Assembly: GCA_963590165.1 (NCBI GenBank) | Contig: CAVANO010000011.1 | Location: forward strand, 62,001 to 126,000 | Origin: UBA11524 sp963590165 | GTDB lineage: Bacteria > Bacillota > Clostridia > Christensenellales > Aristaeellaceae | DNA: 64,000 nucleotides | Direction: 5' to 3' | Shown: positions 1 through 8,385 of the stretch, in pieces | Numbering within the stretch: position 1 is the stretch's first letter | Layout: every line of letters begins with the position of its first letter | Translations under genes and position numbers: made by a program | The notes under the pieces: model-generated | The model's input: only the letters and a program-made list of their open reading frames with translations | The model's database searches: none | What the model was told of the DNA's origin: nothing

Positions 1-1043
1 AAGCCCTTGACCGTTACGGTCTTTTCGTCAGCAGGAGCTTCGCTCGCTTCCGGCTCGTTCACTTCCGACTCGCTCGCTTCCGTTTCGGCTGCTGCTTCCG
101 GCTCAGCCGTTGCTTCCGGCTCAGCTGCAGCCAGCTCGTCTTCCGTCATTGCGGGAGCTTCCAGCGCTGCATTGATGGCTTCGACCGCCGCCGTCGAGGA
201 GATCGTCGCGCCGGTCAGCGCATCCACGCCGTCACCCAGCGTGAACGGACCGCTCTTGCCGATGAACTGCGCCGTGAACTCTTCGCCTGCGCAGCGCGTG
301 CCGAGACCTTCGGTCTGCGTGCTCGCATCGATGGTCAGCGCGGAAATCGTGCCGTCATCGTTGAGCGTCAGGCGCGCAACCACTTCACCGCCGCCAAAGC
401 CCGATGCCGTGCCCTGATGCACATCACCCGTCAGCACAACAGGCTCGGCAGCCGCCGTCTCCTGCTTCGCGCCGAAGGACAGCGGGTCGCCCTCGACATC
501 CTTGCCGAGGACATGGCTGATGCACTTGAGCACGTTGTTGGAGGCAGTCAGCACCGCATTCGAGGTGAGCGTCGCGCCGGAAATCGCCTCGATGGTATCG
601 CCGCCGTACGCGCTCACGCCCTTGAACTGCACCGCGCGTTCAGCCTCCTGCCAGCGTGCACCGAAACCGGCCGTTTCGGAGAAATTCGTATCGCCGATCT
701 GGGCGCCGGTCACCTTGCCGTCCATGTCAACGCCGAGCGTGACCGCGACATCGCCGCCGTAGCCCTTCGCGGACGACACGGCACAGTAGCCGATGGTCTG
801 ACCGCCTTTCTTTGCCTCGACGAGCTTCGACACGTCGTAGCCCTCGGGAATGTCCATCGTGCTGAAGGTGTCAGCCTCCATGACGGACTGGAAAGCGGCG
901 TTCTGCGCGGCTTCCTCATGTTCCTTGATTGGTCCCTCGGTGATTGCATTTGTCACAGCCAGCGCCAGTGCAGCCACCAGTGCGATAATCGCCAGAATGA
1001 CATACGCCGGAAGCTGCTTTTTCGTTGCCTTGTTCTCGCTCAT
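1..1043 (-). CDS. FMN-binding surface protein with two FMN_bind domains (C-terminus beyond window)
   Basis: Membrane-anchored flavoprotein predicted to carry two covalently bound FMN groups. The N-terminus (MSENKATKKQ) precedes one membrane segment at residues 12-34, so the rest faces outside. Two FMN_bind domains (RnfG/NqrC type) follow: about residues 80-175, ending in SGAT with the FMN-accepting Thr near 158, and about 210-292, ending in TGAT with Thr near 280. The tail is a Glu/Ala-rich linker that runs off the left edge. GAGGAGG lies 8 bases before the ATG. It is the last gene of a run with ApbE, the enzyme that attaches FMN to such threonines. Two FMN sites on one membrane-anchored protein recall PplA of Listeria extracellular electron transfer; an RnfG-like role is the alternative. 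No other rnf gene is visible. Everything past about 348 residues is unseen. Confidence 0.85.
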   Translation of the reverse strand, partial: MSENKATKKQLPAYVILAIIALVAALALAVTNAITEGPIKEHEEAAQNAAFQSVMEADTFSTMDIPEGYDVSKLVEAKKGGQTIGYCAVSSAKGYGGDVAVTLGVDMDGKVTGAQIGDTNFSETAGFGARWQEAERAVQFKGVSAYGGDTIEAISGATLTSNAVLTASNNVLKCISHVLGKDVEGDPLSFGAKQETAAAEPVVLTGDVHQGTASGFGGGEVVARLTLNDDGTISALTIDASTQTEGLGTRCAGEEFTAQFIGKSGPFTLGDGVDALTGATISSTAAVEAINAALEAPAMTEDELAAAEPEATAEPEAAAETEASESEVNEPEASEAPADEKTVTVKG

Positions 1044-1077
1044 TGCCTGATTTCCTCCTCCGGATTCCTTGTCCCCG

Positions 1078-2118
1078 TCATTGCAGGGACGTATAGCCTA
1101 ATTCCTGCATCAATTCATTCATCAGGACGGTGCCGTCACGCTGAATCAGCAATGCCGGATAGCCGTTTTCCTGCGTCAGCTTGAGTGCCTCTTCGCTGCC
1201 GAGCACAATGCATGCCGTCGCGATGGCGTCCGCGCACATGGAGCTTTCCGAGACGATGGTTGCCGATGCCAGATCGGTGTCCGCAGGCAGACCCGTCCAC
1301 GGCGACAGGATGTGATGATACCGCACGCCGTCAATCGTGAAGCCGCGCTCGTAGATGCCGCTCGTCACGACGCTGCAGTCCGACACCGACAGCACGCCGA
1401 TGGGATTGCTGGAGTTCGGATCATCCGGATCCTGAATGCCGACGCGGTACTTGCTGCCGTCCGGCTTTGTGCCGACCGCATAGACATTGCCGCCGAAGTT
1501 GAGCATCGCGCCGCTGCATCGCCCTTTGGCAAGCGCCGCAATCTGGTCGGCGATATAGCCCTTGGCGATGCCGCCCAGATCAATCTGCATCCCGGCAGGC
1601 AGCGTCACCGTGTTGTTCTCGCCGAGCACGAGTTTATCGTCATCCACCAGCGGCAGTGCGGCAAGACGTTCCTCATCGGTCGGCATTTTGTTTGTGCCGC
1701 CGGTGAAGTCCCACTGTGCCACAAGCGGCGCAATGGTCACGGAAAAGGCACCGCCGGAAAGCTGATTGATTTCCTTCGCCTCGCTGAGAATCGCCCACGT
1801 TTCCGCATCGACCGTCACGGTCTGTCCGTTCGATTCGTTGATGCGGCTGACATCGCTGCCCTCAACCGTCTTGGAGAGCAGATTCTCATAGTGCTTGCAC
1901 GCCGACCAGATATCCTCCATCAGCGTGTCATCCGCGCCGTAGAGCGTCAGCGTCACGACCGTGTCGAAGTAGAACCCGACGCCTGATGTTTTTGCGTCTT
2001 CCGCCGAGGCGGACAGAATTGAGTCTGTCGGCTGCGTCTCCGTTGTCTCCGATGACGTGCAGCCGCTTAGAATCAGCAGCAGCACCAGCAGACAAGCAGA
2101 GAGCGTTCGTTTCTTCAT
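1078..2118 (-). CDS. apbE: FAD:protein FMN transferase, lipoprotein (ApbE family)
   Basis: Transfers FMN from FAD onto a Thr/Ser of target flavoproteins outside the membrane, using Mg2+. The 346-residue protein begins with a lipoprotein signal (LILSGC lipobox, Cys at about 19), so it is tethered to the outer face of the membrane. Family motifs are present: SVTIAPLVAQWDF, DLGGIAKGYIAD, and the C-terminal HILSPWTGLP and SMCADAIATA segments. Its ATG overlaps the stop codon of the upstream NusG-II gene (ATGA), implying translational coupling. The neighbouring protein with two FMN_bind domains is its obvious substrate. Length and motifs are complete. Confidence 0.95.
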   Translation of the reverse strand: MKKRTLSACLLVLLLILSGCTSSETTETQPTDSILSASAEDAKTSGVGFYFDTVVTLTLYGADDTLMEDIWSACKHYENLLSKTVEGSDVSRINESNGQTVTVDAETWAILSEAKEINQLSGGAFSVTIAPLVAQWDFTGGTNKMPTDEERLAALPLVDDDKLVLGENNTVTLPAGMQIDLGGIAKGYIADQIAALAKGRCSGAMLNFGGNVYAVGTKPDGSKYRVGIQDPDDPNSSNPIGVLSVSDCSVVTSGIYERGFTIDGVRYHHILSPWTGLPADTDLASATIVSESSMCADAIATACIVLGSEEALKLTQENGYPALLIQRDGTVLMNELMQELGYTSLQ

Positions 2119-2486
2119 TCATTCACCACCAATTCAACGCTGACACGGTTGGGCAGGCAGATGATGAACTGCTGGTTGGGACGCGTCTCCCAATTATCCA
2201 GCGTCACCTCGCCCATTTCCACGCACAGCTGGTTTTCGCATGTGGACGATTCCATCACCGCGCCGCGCGACGTTATGCGGATGACATTGACGCACCCGTC
2301 TGATTGCGAAACAGTGATTGTCTGCTCCTGACCGACCGGTACGCGCGTGTACTCCTTGCCATCCAGCGTCACCACGATTTCCGCCGATGTGCCGTCCGTT
2401 TGGGGGCGCAGCAGCGTCACCGCCAGCAGCAGCGCAATCGCCGCAATCAGCAGCGCTGCGATGATTCCGACATTTTTCCTGTCCAT
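2115..2486 (-). CDS. NusG domain II-containing membrane protein (EetA-like)
   Basis: A 123-residue protein with one N-terminal membrane segment (residues 7-26) and an extracytoplasmic NusG_II-type beta domain containing SRGAVMESSTCENQLCVEMG and ending QFIICLPNRVSVELV. No transcription role is implied: NusG_II proteins of this size are membrane-anchored. In Gram-positive bacteria they sit beside ApbE and FMN-binding proteins, and I believe EetA of the Listeria electron-transfer locus belongs here (from memory). First gene of the three-gene run, with a clear promoter upstream. Two Cys five residues apart (CENQLC) are conserved-looking and could form a disulfide. Confidence 0.8.
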   Translation of the reverse strand: MDRKNVGIIAALLIAAIALLLAVTLLRPQTDGTSAEIVVTLDGKEYTRVPVGQEQTITVSQSDGCVNVIRITSRGAVMESSTCENQLCVEMGEVTLDNWETRPNQQFIICLPNRVSVELVVNE

Positions 2487-2533
2487 GCTGCCCCCTTGCT
2501 GCCCCCTTGCATTTTGGTTTGCATACCCTGTAA

Positions 2534-2562
2534 ATTATATCACGTTGCATTCACTCCGTCAA
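2534..2562 (-). promoter_or_regulatory. sigma-A promoter of the NusG-II/apbE/FMN-binding run
   Basis: Reading leftwards, TTGACG and TATAAT are separated by 17 bases. The start codon lies about 50 bases downstream. It forms a divergent pair with the rightward promoter at 2607-2635. Confidence 0.8.
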
Positions 2563-2606
2563 TGATAAACGCTTCATTTCAATTCCGTACAAAAACTGTT
2601 TCTTGC

Positions 2607-2635
2607 TTTACAATCTTCGTCTTTTCCGATATAAT
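2607..2635 (+). promoter_or_regulatory. sigma-A promoter of the ECF S-component gene
   Basis: TTTACA and TATAAT with a 17-base spacer. The transcript would carry a leader of about 110 bases before the ATG at 2753. The leader contains CTGAGAG and CGTAGGG segments but no riboswitch that I recognise. Confidence 0.75.
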
Positions 2636-2752
2636 AGCATTATCCGCATGGTTTGCGCCGCTGAGAGCACAGGCATCAGACGGTCAGGACAAATATGCGG
2701 AAATCATAATCATCGTAGGGTACCCGAATGGGACTCGAACGGAGGCAAAAAA

Positions 2753-3364
2753 ATGAATACGCAAAGCACGAATCTTGTCAGGCTGCTGACGCTGACGATG
2801 CTCGCGGCACTCATCTTCCTGATGGGGCAGACGCCGATCGGGCTGATTCCGCTGGGCTTCTGCAACGTGACGCTGCTGGTCATCCCGGTGGCGGTCGGCA
2901 CGCTGTTCATGGGGCTGAACAGCGGCTTGATTTTAGGGCTCGTCTTCGGCGCGACAAGTTTTCTGTCCGCGCTGCTGCGCCCGTCGACGCTCGTTGCAAC
3001 GCTCATGGGCGAATCGCCGCTGCTGGTCGTTGTGATGACGTTCGTGCCGCGGCTGATGGTGCCGGTCGTTATTCATTTCGTGTACAAGCTCATGGCACAC
3101 AAGCTCGACAAGACGGGGTTGGCGGTGGCATCGGCATGCGGAAGCCTGACAAACACGGTTCTGTATCTGGGGCTGATGCTGCTGTTTTACGTGATGTGCG
3201 GCATTGACAACACAGCGGTGCTGACGGCGATTGGGGCGACTGCCGGCGGTGCCGGACCGCTGGAAGCGGTGGCCGCGGCACTGATTACGCCCCCGATTGT
3301 GCTGGCGCTGAGAAAGGCGCTGCATCGCAAGGGAATGAGCGCTTCCTCGGAGAGGGAAAAGTGA
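2753..3364 (+). CDS. ECF transporter S component, probably for pantothenate
   Basis: Membrane substrate-binding subunit of an energy-coupling-factor vitamin importer. The 203-residue protein is almost entirely hydrophobic, with about six segments and typical S-component stretches such as IGLIPLGFCNVTLLVIP, GLVFGATSF and the final EAVAAALITPPIVLAL. GGAGG lies 8 bases before the chosen ATG; an in-frame opening further upstream is only the promoter region. Shared ECF ATPase and T subunits are not in this window. Substrate is inferred: the next gene downstream, after a repeat block, is pantothenate kinase coaX, and PanT is a known S-component family. Queuosine or another vitamin cannot be excluded. 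Confidence 0.8.
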   Translation: MNTQSTNLVRLLTLTMLAALIFLMGQTPIGLIPLGFCNVTLLVIPVAVGTLFMGLNSGLILGLVFGATSFLSALLRPSTLVATLMGESPLLVVVMTFVPRLMVPVVIHFVYKLMAHKLDKTGLAVASACGSLTNTVLYLGLMLLFYVMCGIDNTAVLTAIGATAGGAGPLEAVAAALITPPIVLALRKALHRKGMSASSEREK

Positions 3365-3381
3365 TTTTTCTTTTGCAGCAA

Positions 3382-3882
3382 AGGTTTCGCATCTGCGGAT
3401 GCGGGCAGGGGCTTTGCGATCACCCTTGCACCCTTCGAATTCCGATCTTAGCAATCGGTCGCTATTGTAACAGGAAAGTTTCGCGTCTGCGGATGCGAGC
3501 AGGGACTTTGCGATCGCCCCTGCACCCTTCGCATTCCGATCTTTGCAATCGGTCACTATTGTAACAGGAAGGTTTCGCATCTGCGGATGCGGGCAGGGGC
3601 TTTGCGATCACCCTTGCACCCTTCGAATTCCGATCTTAGCAATCGGTCGCTATTGTAACAGGAAAGTTTCGCGTCTGCGGATGCGAGCAGGGACTTTGCG
3701 ATCGCCCCTGCACCCTTCGCATTCCGATCTTTGCAATCGGTCACTATTGTAACAGGAAGGTTTCGCATCTGCGGATGCGAGCAGGGGCTTTGCGATCGCC
3801 CCTGCACCCTTCGCATTCCGATCTTAGCAATCGGTCGCTATTGTAACAGGAAGGTTTCGCGTCTGCGGATGCGGGCAGGGGC
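3382..3882 (+). repeat. 94-bp tandem repeat array, five full copies plus a 31-bp remnant
   Basis: Copies begin at 3382, 3476, 3570, 3664, 3758 and 3852 (partial). Copies 1 and 3 are identical and copies 2 and 4 are identical, so a 188-bp dimer has been duplicated. Each copy contains three hairpins: GCATC-TGCG-GATGC, GCAGGGGC...GCCCCTGC, and CCGAT...ATCGG. Substitutions between copies partly keep the pairing. The array lies between two rightward genes and codes for nothing recognisable. It belongs to the G-rich hairpin family found elsewhere in the window. Confidence 0.95.
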
Positions 3883-3884
3883 AT

Positions 3885-3950
3885 GAAAACGGATGAAGTC
3901 CGCAGGATATAAAAAAGGACGAAGTCCATAAAATCGGATGAAGTTCGGGA
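3885..3950 (+). repeat. GAA-triloop micro-hairpin cluster before coaX
   Basis: Three spaced copies of a GGACGAAGTCC-like unit (GGATGAAGTCC, GGACGAAGTCC, GGATGAAGTTC) lie just upstream of the coaX ribosome binding site. Each is a four-base stem closed by GAA. Confidence 0.7.
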
Positions 3951-3960
3951 GGTACAGAGG

Positions 3961-4728
3961 ATGATCCTGACACTTGACATCGGCAATACCAACATCAAGA
4001 CAGCGCTTTTTGAAGGCAAGGACATGAAGCATTACTGGCGGCTGTCGACGAACATCCTGTATTCCTCTGATGAATACGGTATTCTGCTGACGAACCTGTT
4101 CCGCCATGATGGGGTGGAGCCTGCCTGCGTTGAGGGGATCATGATTTCCTCTGTCGTCCCGACGGTGAATTTCACCATCGAGCACATGTGCCAGAATTAC
4201 TTCGGTATCACGCCGCTGTTCGTCGTGCCGGGCATCAGGACGGGCATCAACATCCGCTATGAAAACCCGCGCGAGCTCGGCAGCGACCGCATCGCCAATG
4301 CCGTCGCCGCGTATGAGGAATACGGCGCGCCGACTATTTTCATTGACTTCGGCACAGCAACGACGTTTGGCGTCATCGCCGAAGGCGGCGCGTTCCTGGG
4401 CGGATGCATCTGCCCGGGCGTGAAGCTGGCGAGCGAGGCGCTTGTCAGCGGCACCGCGAAACTGCCGCGCTTCGAGCTGACAAAGCCGGAGCACGTCATC
4501 GGGCGAACGACCCTTGCCAACCTGCAATCCGGCATGTATTACGGCTATGTCGGGCTGGTGAAGAACATCGTCCGCAAAATCAAGCAAGAGCTCGGACATG
4601 ACGCGCTCGTTGTCGCGACAGGCGGCATGGCAGTCATGATTGCCGAGGAAAGCAAGGTCATCGACAAGCTGGATGGGCTGCTGACGCTCAAGGGACTGCG
4701 GCTCATCTATGAACGGAACAAGAATTGA
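3961..4728 (+). CDS. coaX: type III pantothenate kinase
   Basis: First enzyme of coenzyme A synthesis: phosphorylates pantothenate with ATP, insensitive to CoA feedback and usually K+ or NH4+ dependent. The 255-residue length is normal. The N-terminal phosphate-binding motif LTLDIGNTNIKTALF, the central DFGTATTFGVI and the C-terminal VVATGGMAVMI are all present (ASKHA fold). GGGAGG is 8 bases from the ATG. Heads a rightward run with hom, aroB and a regulator, spaced 55, 24 and 7 bases apart. Confidence 0.97.
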   Translation: MILTLDIGNTNIKTALFEGKDMKHYWRLSTNILYSSDEYGILLTNLFRHDGVEPACVEGIMISSVVPTVNFTIEHMCQNYFGITPLFVVPGIRTGINIRYENPRELGSDRIANAVAAYEEYGAPTIFIDFGTATTFGVIAEGGAFLGGCICPGVKLASEALVSGTAKLPRFELTKPEHVIGRTTLANLQSGMYYGYVGLVKNIVRKIKQELGHDALVVATGGMAVMIAEESKVIDKLDGLLTLKGLRLIYERNKN

Positions 4729-4783
4729 TTCCCCTCTACATCGACAGAACAATGGCGTATCCGCCATGCAGGAGGAAAAGAGC

Positions 4784-6061
4784 ATGAAGGAAGTTGTAAT
4801 CGGTTTTCTGGGCTGCGGCAATGTCGGCGGCGGCGTGTGGACGCTTCTGACCGGCTTCTCGAACGAAATCGCGCACCGCGACAGCATCTCCATCCGCGTC
4901 AAGCGCGTGCTGGTGCGTGACGTGAACAAGACGCGTTCATGCGGCGTACCGCGTGAGCTGCTGACGACAAATGCCGCCGAGGTGCTTGACGACCCGGAAA
5001 TCAGCATCGTCGTGGAATTCATGGGCGGCGAGCAGCCTGCAACGGACTACATGCTCCGCGCACTGGAGAACGGCAAGACCGTTGTCACAGCGAACAAGGT
5101 CGCCATCGCGCTGAACTGGCACCGCCTGCAGGCCGCCGCGCAGCGCAACAAGGTCGGTCTGTACTACGAGGCGAGCGTCTGCGGCGCAATTCCGATTATC
5201 AACGCGCTCATGCAGCCCCTGCAAGCGAACCGCATCAACTCCCTGATGGGGATCATCAACGGCACGACGAACTACATCCTCTCGCGCATGTACGAAAACG
5301 GCGAGGAGTACGAGGCCGTGCTGCATGATGCGCAGCAGCTGGGTCTTGCCGAGCCGAATCCGGCGGCAGATGTCGAAGGTCTCGATGCCGCGTACAAGCT
5401 GTCCATCATGGCAAGCCTTGCCTTCCATGCCCGCGTGCCGTTCAGCAAGGTGTATCGCGAGGGCATCACGAAGATTACCGCGCTGGACATCGCCTGCGCG
5501 AAGGAAATGGGCTATGTGCTCAAACTGCTCGCCATCGCCAAGCGCGAAGGAACCACCATCGAGGTGCGCGTCCATCCGACGCTCCTGCCGAAGTCGCATC
5601 CGCTTGCGCAGGTCAGCGGCAGCTTCAACGCCGTGTTCCTGCACGGCCATGCCTGCCAGGAAATGATGCTGCAGGGCCGCGGTGCCGGCGATCTGCCGAC
5701 CGCAAGCGCCGTTGTCGGCGATATCCTGCATGCCGCAACGGTTGACGTGCATGTCCATCCGACATTCGTCAACAGTGAATCCGCCGATGCGTCGCTGTCC
5801 TTCACCAACGACTGGAAGACGCGCTACTTCCTCCGCCTGTCCGTCAAGGATGAGCCCGGCTCGCTGGCAAAGATTGCCGCATGGCTCGCGGGTGAGAAGG
5901 TTTCCATCGCGACCATGATGCAGAAGGCCGAACATGCCGGCGGCAAGGTGCCGCTGATTATCATCACGCACGAGGCGAACGAGCAGGCCATCCGTGCGGC
6001 AGCCGCAAAGTTCGACGCTGAGCTTTGCACGATTGAAAACATCATCCGCGTTGAAGCGTAA
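4784..6061 (+). CDS. hom: homoserine dehydrogenase
   Basis: Reduces aspartate semialdehyde to homoserine with NAD(P)H, at the branch to threonine, methionine and isoleucine. 425 residues: Rossmann motif GFLGCGNVGGG at residues 7-17, TANKVAIA, catalytic-domain signatures GIINGTTNYILSRM and ADVEGLDAAYKLSIMASLAF, and a C-terminal ACT domain (about residues 345-425) that usually binds threonine for feedback inhibition. The ATG at 4784 was chosen because AGGAGG lies just upstream; an earlier in-frame ATG has no such site. Monofunctional, not fused to aspartate kinase. Confidence 0.97.
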   Translation: MKEVVIGFLGCGNVGGGVWTLLTGFSNEIAHRDSISIRVKRVLVRDVNKTRSCGVPRELLTTNAAEVLDDPEISIVVEFMGGEQPATDYMLRALENGKTVVTANKVAIALNWHRLQAAAQRNKVGLYYEASVCGAIPIINALMQPLQANRINSLMGIINGTTNYILSRMYENGEEYEAVLHDAQQLGLAEPNPAADVEGLDAAYKLSIMASLAFHARVPFSKVYREGITKITALDIACAKEMGYVLKLLAIAKREGTTIEVRVHPTLLPKSHPLAQVSGSFNAVFLHGHACQEMMLQGRGAGDLPTASAVVGDILHAATVDVHVHPTFVNSESADASLSFTNDWKTRYFLRLSVKDEPGSLAKIAAWLAGEKVSIATMMQKAEHAGGKVPLIIITHEANEQAIRAAAAKFDAELCTIENIIRVEA

Positions 6062-6085
6062 TTGATCCGAAGAGGGCGGTTATTC

Positions 6086-7180
6086 ATGCAGACCATCACC
6101 GTTGCGCTGGGCGACAGAAGCTATCCGATTCACATCGAGCGCGGCATTTTATCGCAAGCCGGTACGCTGATTCATGCGCAGCTGGGCGATGCCGCCGCTG
6201 CCGTCATCACGGATGACCATGTTGCGCCGCTGTATCTGCGGCAGGTCGTGTCGTCCATGGAAAATGCCGGACTGCGCGTCTGCAGCATCATCCTGCCGCA
6301 CGGCGAGGAGACAAAGTGCCTTGCGCGCCTGACGGAATTGTACACCTTCCTCTGCGAGCAGCACATCACGCGCAAGGATGCCGTGGTCGCGCTCGGCGGC
6401 GGCGTCATCGGCGATTTGGCCGGTCTGGCGGCGGCGACATACCTGCGCGGCGTACACTTCATTCAGCTTCCCACAACGCTCCTGGCACAGGTGGATTCTT
6501 CTGTCGGCGGAAAGGTCGCGGTGGATTTGCCGCAGGGCAAAAACCTCGTCGGCGCGTTCTATCAGCCGGAGCTGGTTCTGGCTGACCCGCTGGCGCTCGA
6601 GACGCTGACGGACGAATTCTGGCGCGACGGGCTGGGCGAGGTCGTCAAGTACGGCTGCATCGGCGATGAAGCCCTGTTTGCGCTGCTCGAACAGCATGCA
6701 GCAGGCGGCAGACAGTCGCTCATGGCCGTGATTGACGATATTCTCCTGCACTGCATTCAGCAGAAGGCGGATGTCGTTGCGCAGGATGAACATGATACCG
6801 GTCTGCGCATGACGCTGAATTTCGGGCACACCATCGCCCATGCGGTGGAAACGTGCCAGCATTATACAGGCATGCGCCACGGTGAGGCGGTCGCGCTGGG
6901 TATGCGCATCATCACCGAAATCACGGAGCAGCGAGGTATGACGGAATCAGGCACCAGTCAGCGCTTGAAACGGCTGCTTGATACGCTCCATATGCCCAAC
7001 ATGCTGCCGGACATTCCGGAAAGCGCACTGCTGAGCGCCATGACGCTGGACAAAAAGAGCGCCGGCAAGCAACTGCGCATCATCTCCCTGAAGAAAATCG
7101 GCAGCTGCGAAATTGTCCCGACGGACGTGTCCTTCTTTCAGGGCATGACGGTGATGAAAAGTTCCACAGAAAGCAGGTGA
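6086..7180 (+). CDS. aroB: 3-dehydroquinate synthase
   Basis: Second step of the shikimate pathway: converts DAHP to 3-dehydroquinate using NAD+ and a divalent metal. The 364-residue protein has the NAD-binding ALGGGVIGDLAGLAAATYLRG segment region, DSSVGGKVAVDLPQGKNLVG, and metal ligands in GLGEVVKYG, RHGEAVALGM and NFGHTIAHAVE. The start follows AGAGGG by about 9 bases. Other shikimate genes are not adjacent, which is unusual but not rare in Clostridia. Confidence 0.97.
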   Translation: MQTITVALGDRSYPIHIERGILSQAGTLIHAQLGDAAAAVITDDHVAPLYLRQVVSSMENAGLRVCSIILPHGEETKCLARLTELYTFLCEQHITRKDAVVALGGGVIGDLAGLAAATYLRGVHFIQLPTTLLAQVDSSVGGKVAVDLPQGKNLVGAFYQPELVLADPLALETLTDEFWRDGLGEVVKYGCIGDEALFALLEQHAAGGRQSLMAVIDDILLHCIQQKADVVAQDEHDTGLRMTLNFGHTIAHAVETCQHYTGMRHGEAVALGMRIITEITEQRGMTESGTSQRLKRLLDTLHMPNMLPDIPESALLSAMTLDKKSAGKQLRIISLKKIGSCEIVPTDVSFFQGMTVMKSSTESR

Positions 7181-7187
7181 ATGGTTC

Positions 7188-8279
7188 ATGCAGCAGGAGC
7201 AGCAGCTTCTGTCTGAGTCCATGCTGTCTATGATGACGCAGAGCGGTCAGCCGTTGAAAAACAATGCGTCCATGCCCGTTTATGCATGGCGGCTGCTTCG
7301 CTGGGAGGCGGATGTTCCGCTGACGGAAGAGCAGAGGCAGGCGCTGCTTGGGATTGTGCCCGAGGCAATGGCGCTTTGCGGCGTCAGTGCAGCATGCTTC
7401 GCGGCAGACGGCGATGTGATGACCATTCTGCTGGCGCTGACGAGCTTTCCGGCAAGGGCGCACCGCGCACCGGTGCTGTGGCTCTGCGCCCATGCGCTGA
7501 TTGAAAAGGCATCCGTCACGCTGGAGCAGGACGGCACCATGTTCATCGGCGAGGAATTCGACAATCCTGCCGAATGGACGGAGCATCTGCGCCCGATGCG
7601 TGAAATCAGCGACTGGTGGACGCATGCTTCGCCCATGGACGGCGCCACCGCGCACCGCCATCGCAAGGAACTGCAGACATGCATCAAGCGGCGGCAATAT
7701 GCCGTGCTGGGCGGCTATGTGTCGCGTGCGCTGCGCGAGGATCAACAGCTGTCAGTAACCTGCTTCGCCTTCGTTCCGCTGGTGATTGAGGCGGTCTGGA
7801 GTCAGCACGCGGAGCTGCCGCTGCAGACGCTGACGGAAGGGCTGAATCTCAACGAGATGACGCGCCGGCCGCGGGAAACGCTGCTGAGCTGGCTGGCGCT
7901 GCTTCCGCCGAGGCTCCGCGCCTGTCCGCAGACCGCCAGCATTGAGCCGATTGAAAAGGTCATTGACTCCATCCGGGCGGACTGCTCTTTGCCGTATTCG
8001 CAGACGAACCTGAGCCGCTCGCTCGGACTGACACCCGCGTATTTCTGCCGGCTGTTCCGCGACAAGACCGGACAGCATTTTTCGACCTTCCTGACGCGTA
8101 CGCGCATGGAAAAGGCACAGCAGCTGCTATCGGAGCAGCCGCCGCTTCTGCTCGGCGACATCAGCGCCGCATGCGGCTATCCCAACAAGAGCTATTTCTG
8201 TCAGGTGTTCAAGAAATACACCGGCATGACGCCCGGCGAATATCAAGCCGTCGCGGCAGAGCAGCATCCGGCTGGGTAA
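7188..8279 (+). CDS. AraC-family transcriptional regulator
   Basis: The 363-residue protein has a C-terminal AraC/XylS DNA-binding domain with two helix-turn-helix motifs (about residues 260-358): LGLTPAYFCRLFRDKTGQHF and ISAACGYPNKSYFCQVFKKY, ending TGMTPGEYQ. The N-terminal 250 residues match no sensor domain I recognise. It begins 7 bases after aroB and ends before a strong terminator, so it is co-transcribed with coaX-hom-aroB. Whether it regulates that run or distant genes cannot be seen. Confidence 0.9.
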   Translation: MQQEQQLLSESMLSMMTQSGQPLKNNASMPVYAWRLLRWEADVPLTEEQRQALLGIVPEAMALCGVSAACFAADGDVMTILLALTSFPARAHRAPVLWLCAHALIEKASVTLEQDGTMFIGEEFDNPAEWTEHLRPMREISDWWTHASPMDGATAHRHRKELQTCIKRRQYAVLGGYVSRALREDQQLSVTCFAFVPLVIEAVWSQHAELPLQTLTEGLNLNEMTRRPRETLLSWLALLPPRLRACPQTASIEPIEKVIDSIRADCSLPYSQTNLSRSLGLTPAYFCRLFRDKTGQHFSTFLTRTRMEKAQQLLSEQPPLLLGDISAACGYPNKSYFCQVFKKYTGMTPGEYQAVAAEQHPAG

Positions 8280-8301
8280 CGTTTTCTGCAGCATATGATC
8301 C

Positions 8302-8338
8302 GGCGGATGAAATGGTTGGGTTTCATCCGCCTGTTTTT
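8302..8338 (+). terminator. intrinsic terminator after the coaX-aroB-regulator run
   Basis: Perfect 11-bp stem GGCGGATGAAA / TTTCATCCGCC with an 8-base loop, followed by GTTTTTT. Confidence 0.95.
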
Positions 8339-8385
8339 TGTAGTTTCCTCGGCAGTGATAAAAACATGTAAAAGGAGGAATCAGC

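Noticed and set aside
2642..2752. Possible TPP riboswitch before the ECF S-component gene
   Set aside because: CTGAGAG and CGTAGGG are present, but the GAACCTGAT segment and P1/P2 pairing of the TPP aptamer are missing.
3382..3882. CRISPR array
   Set aside because: The period is constant, but the whole 94-bp unit repeats with no unique spacers and there are no cas genes.
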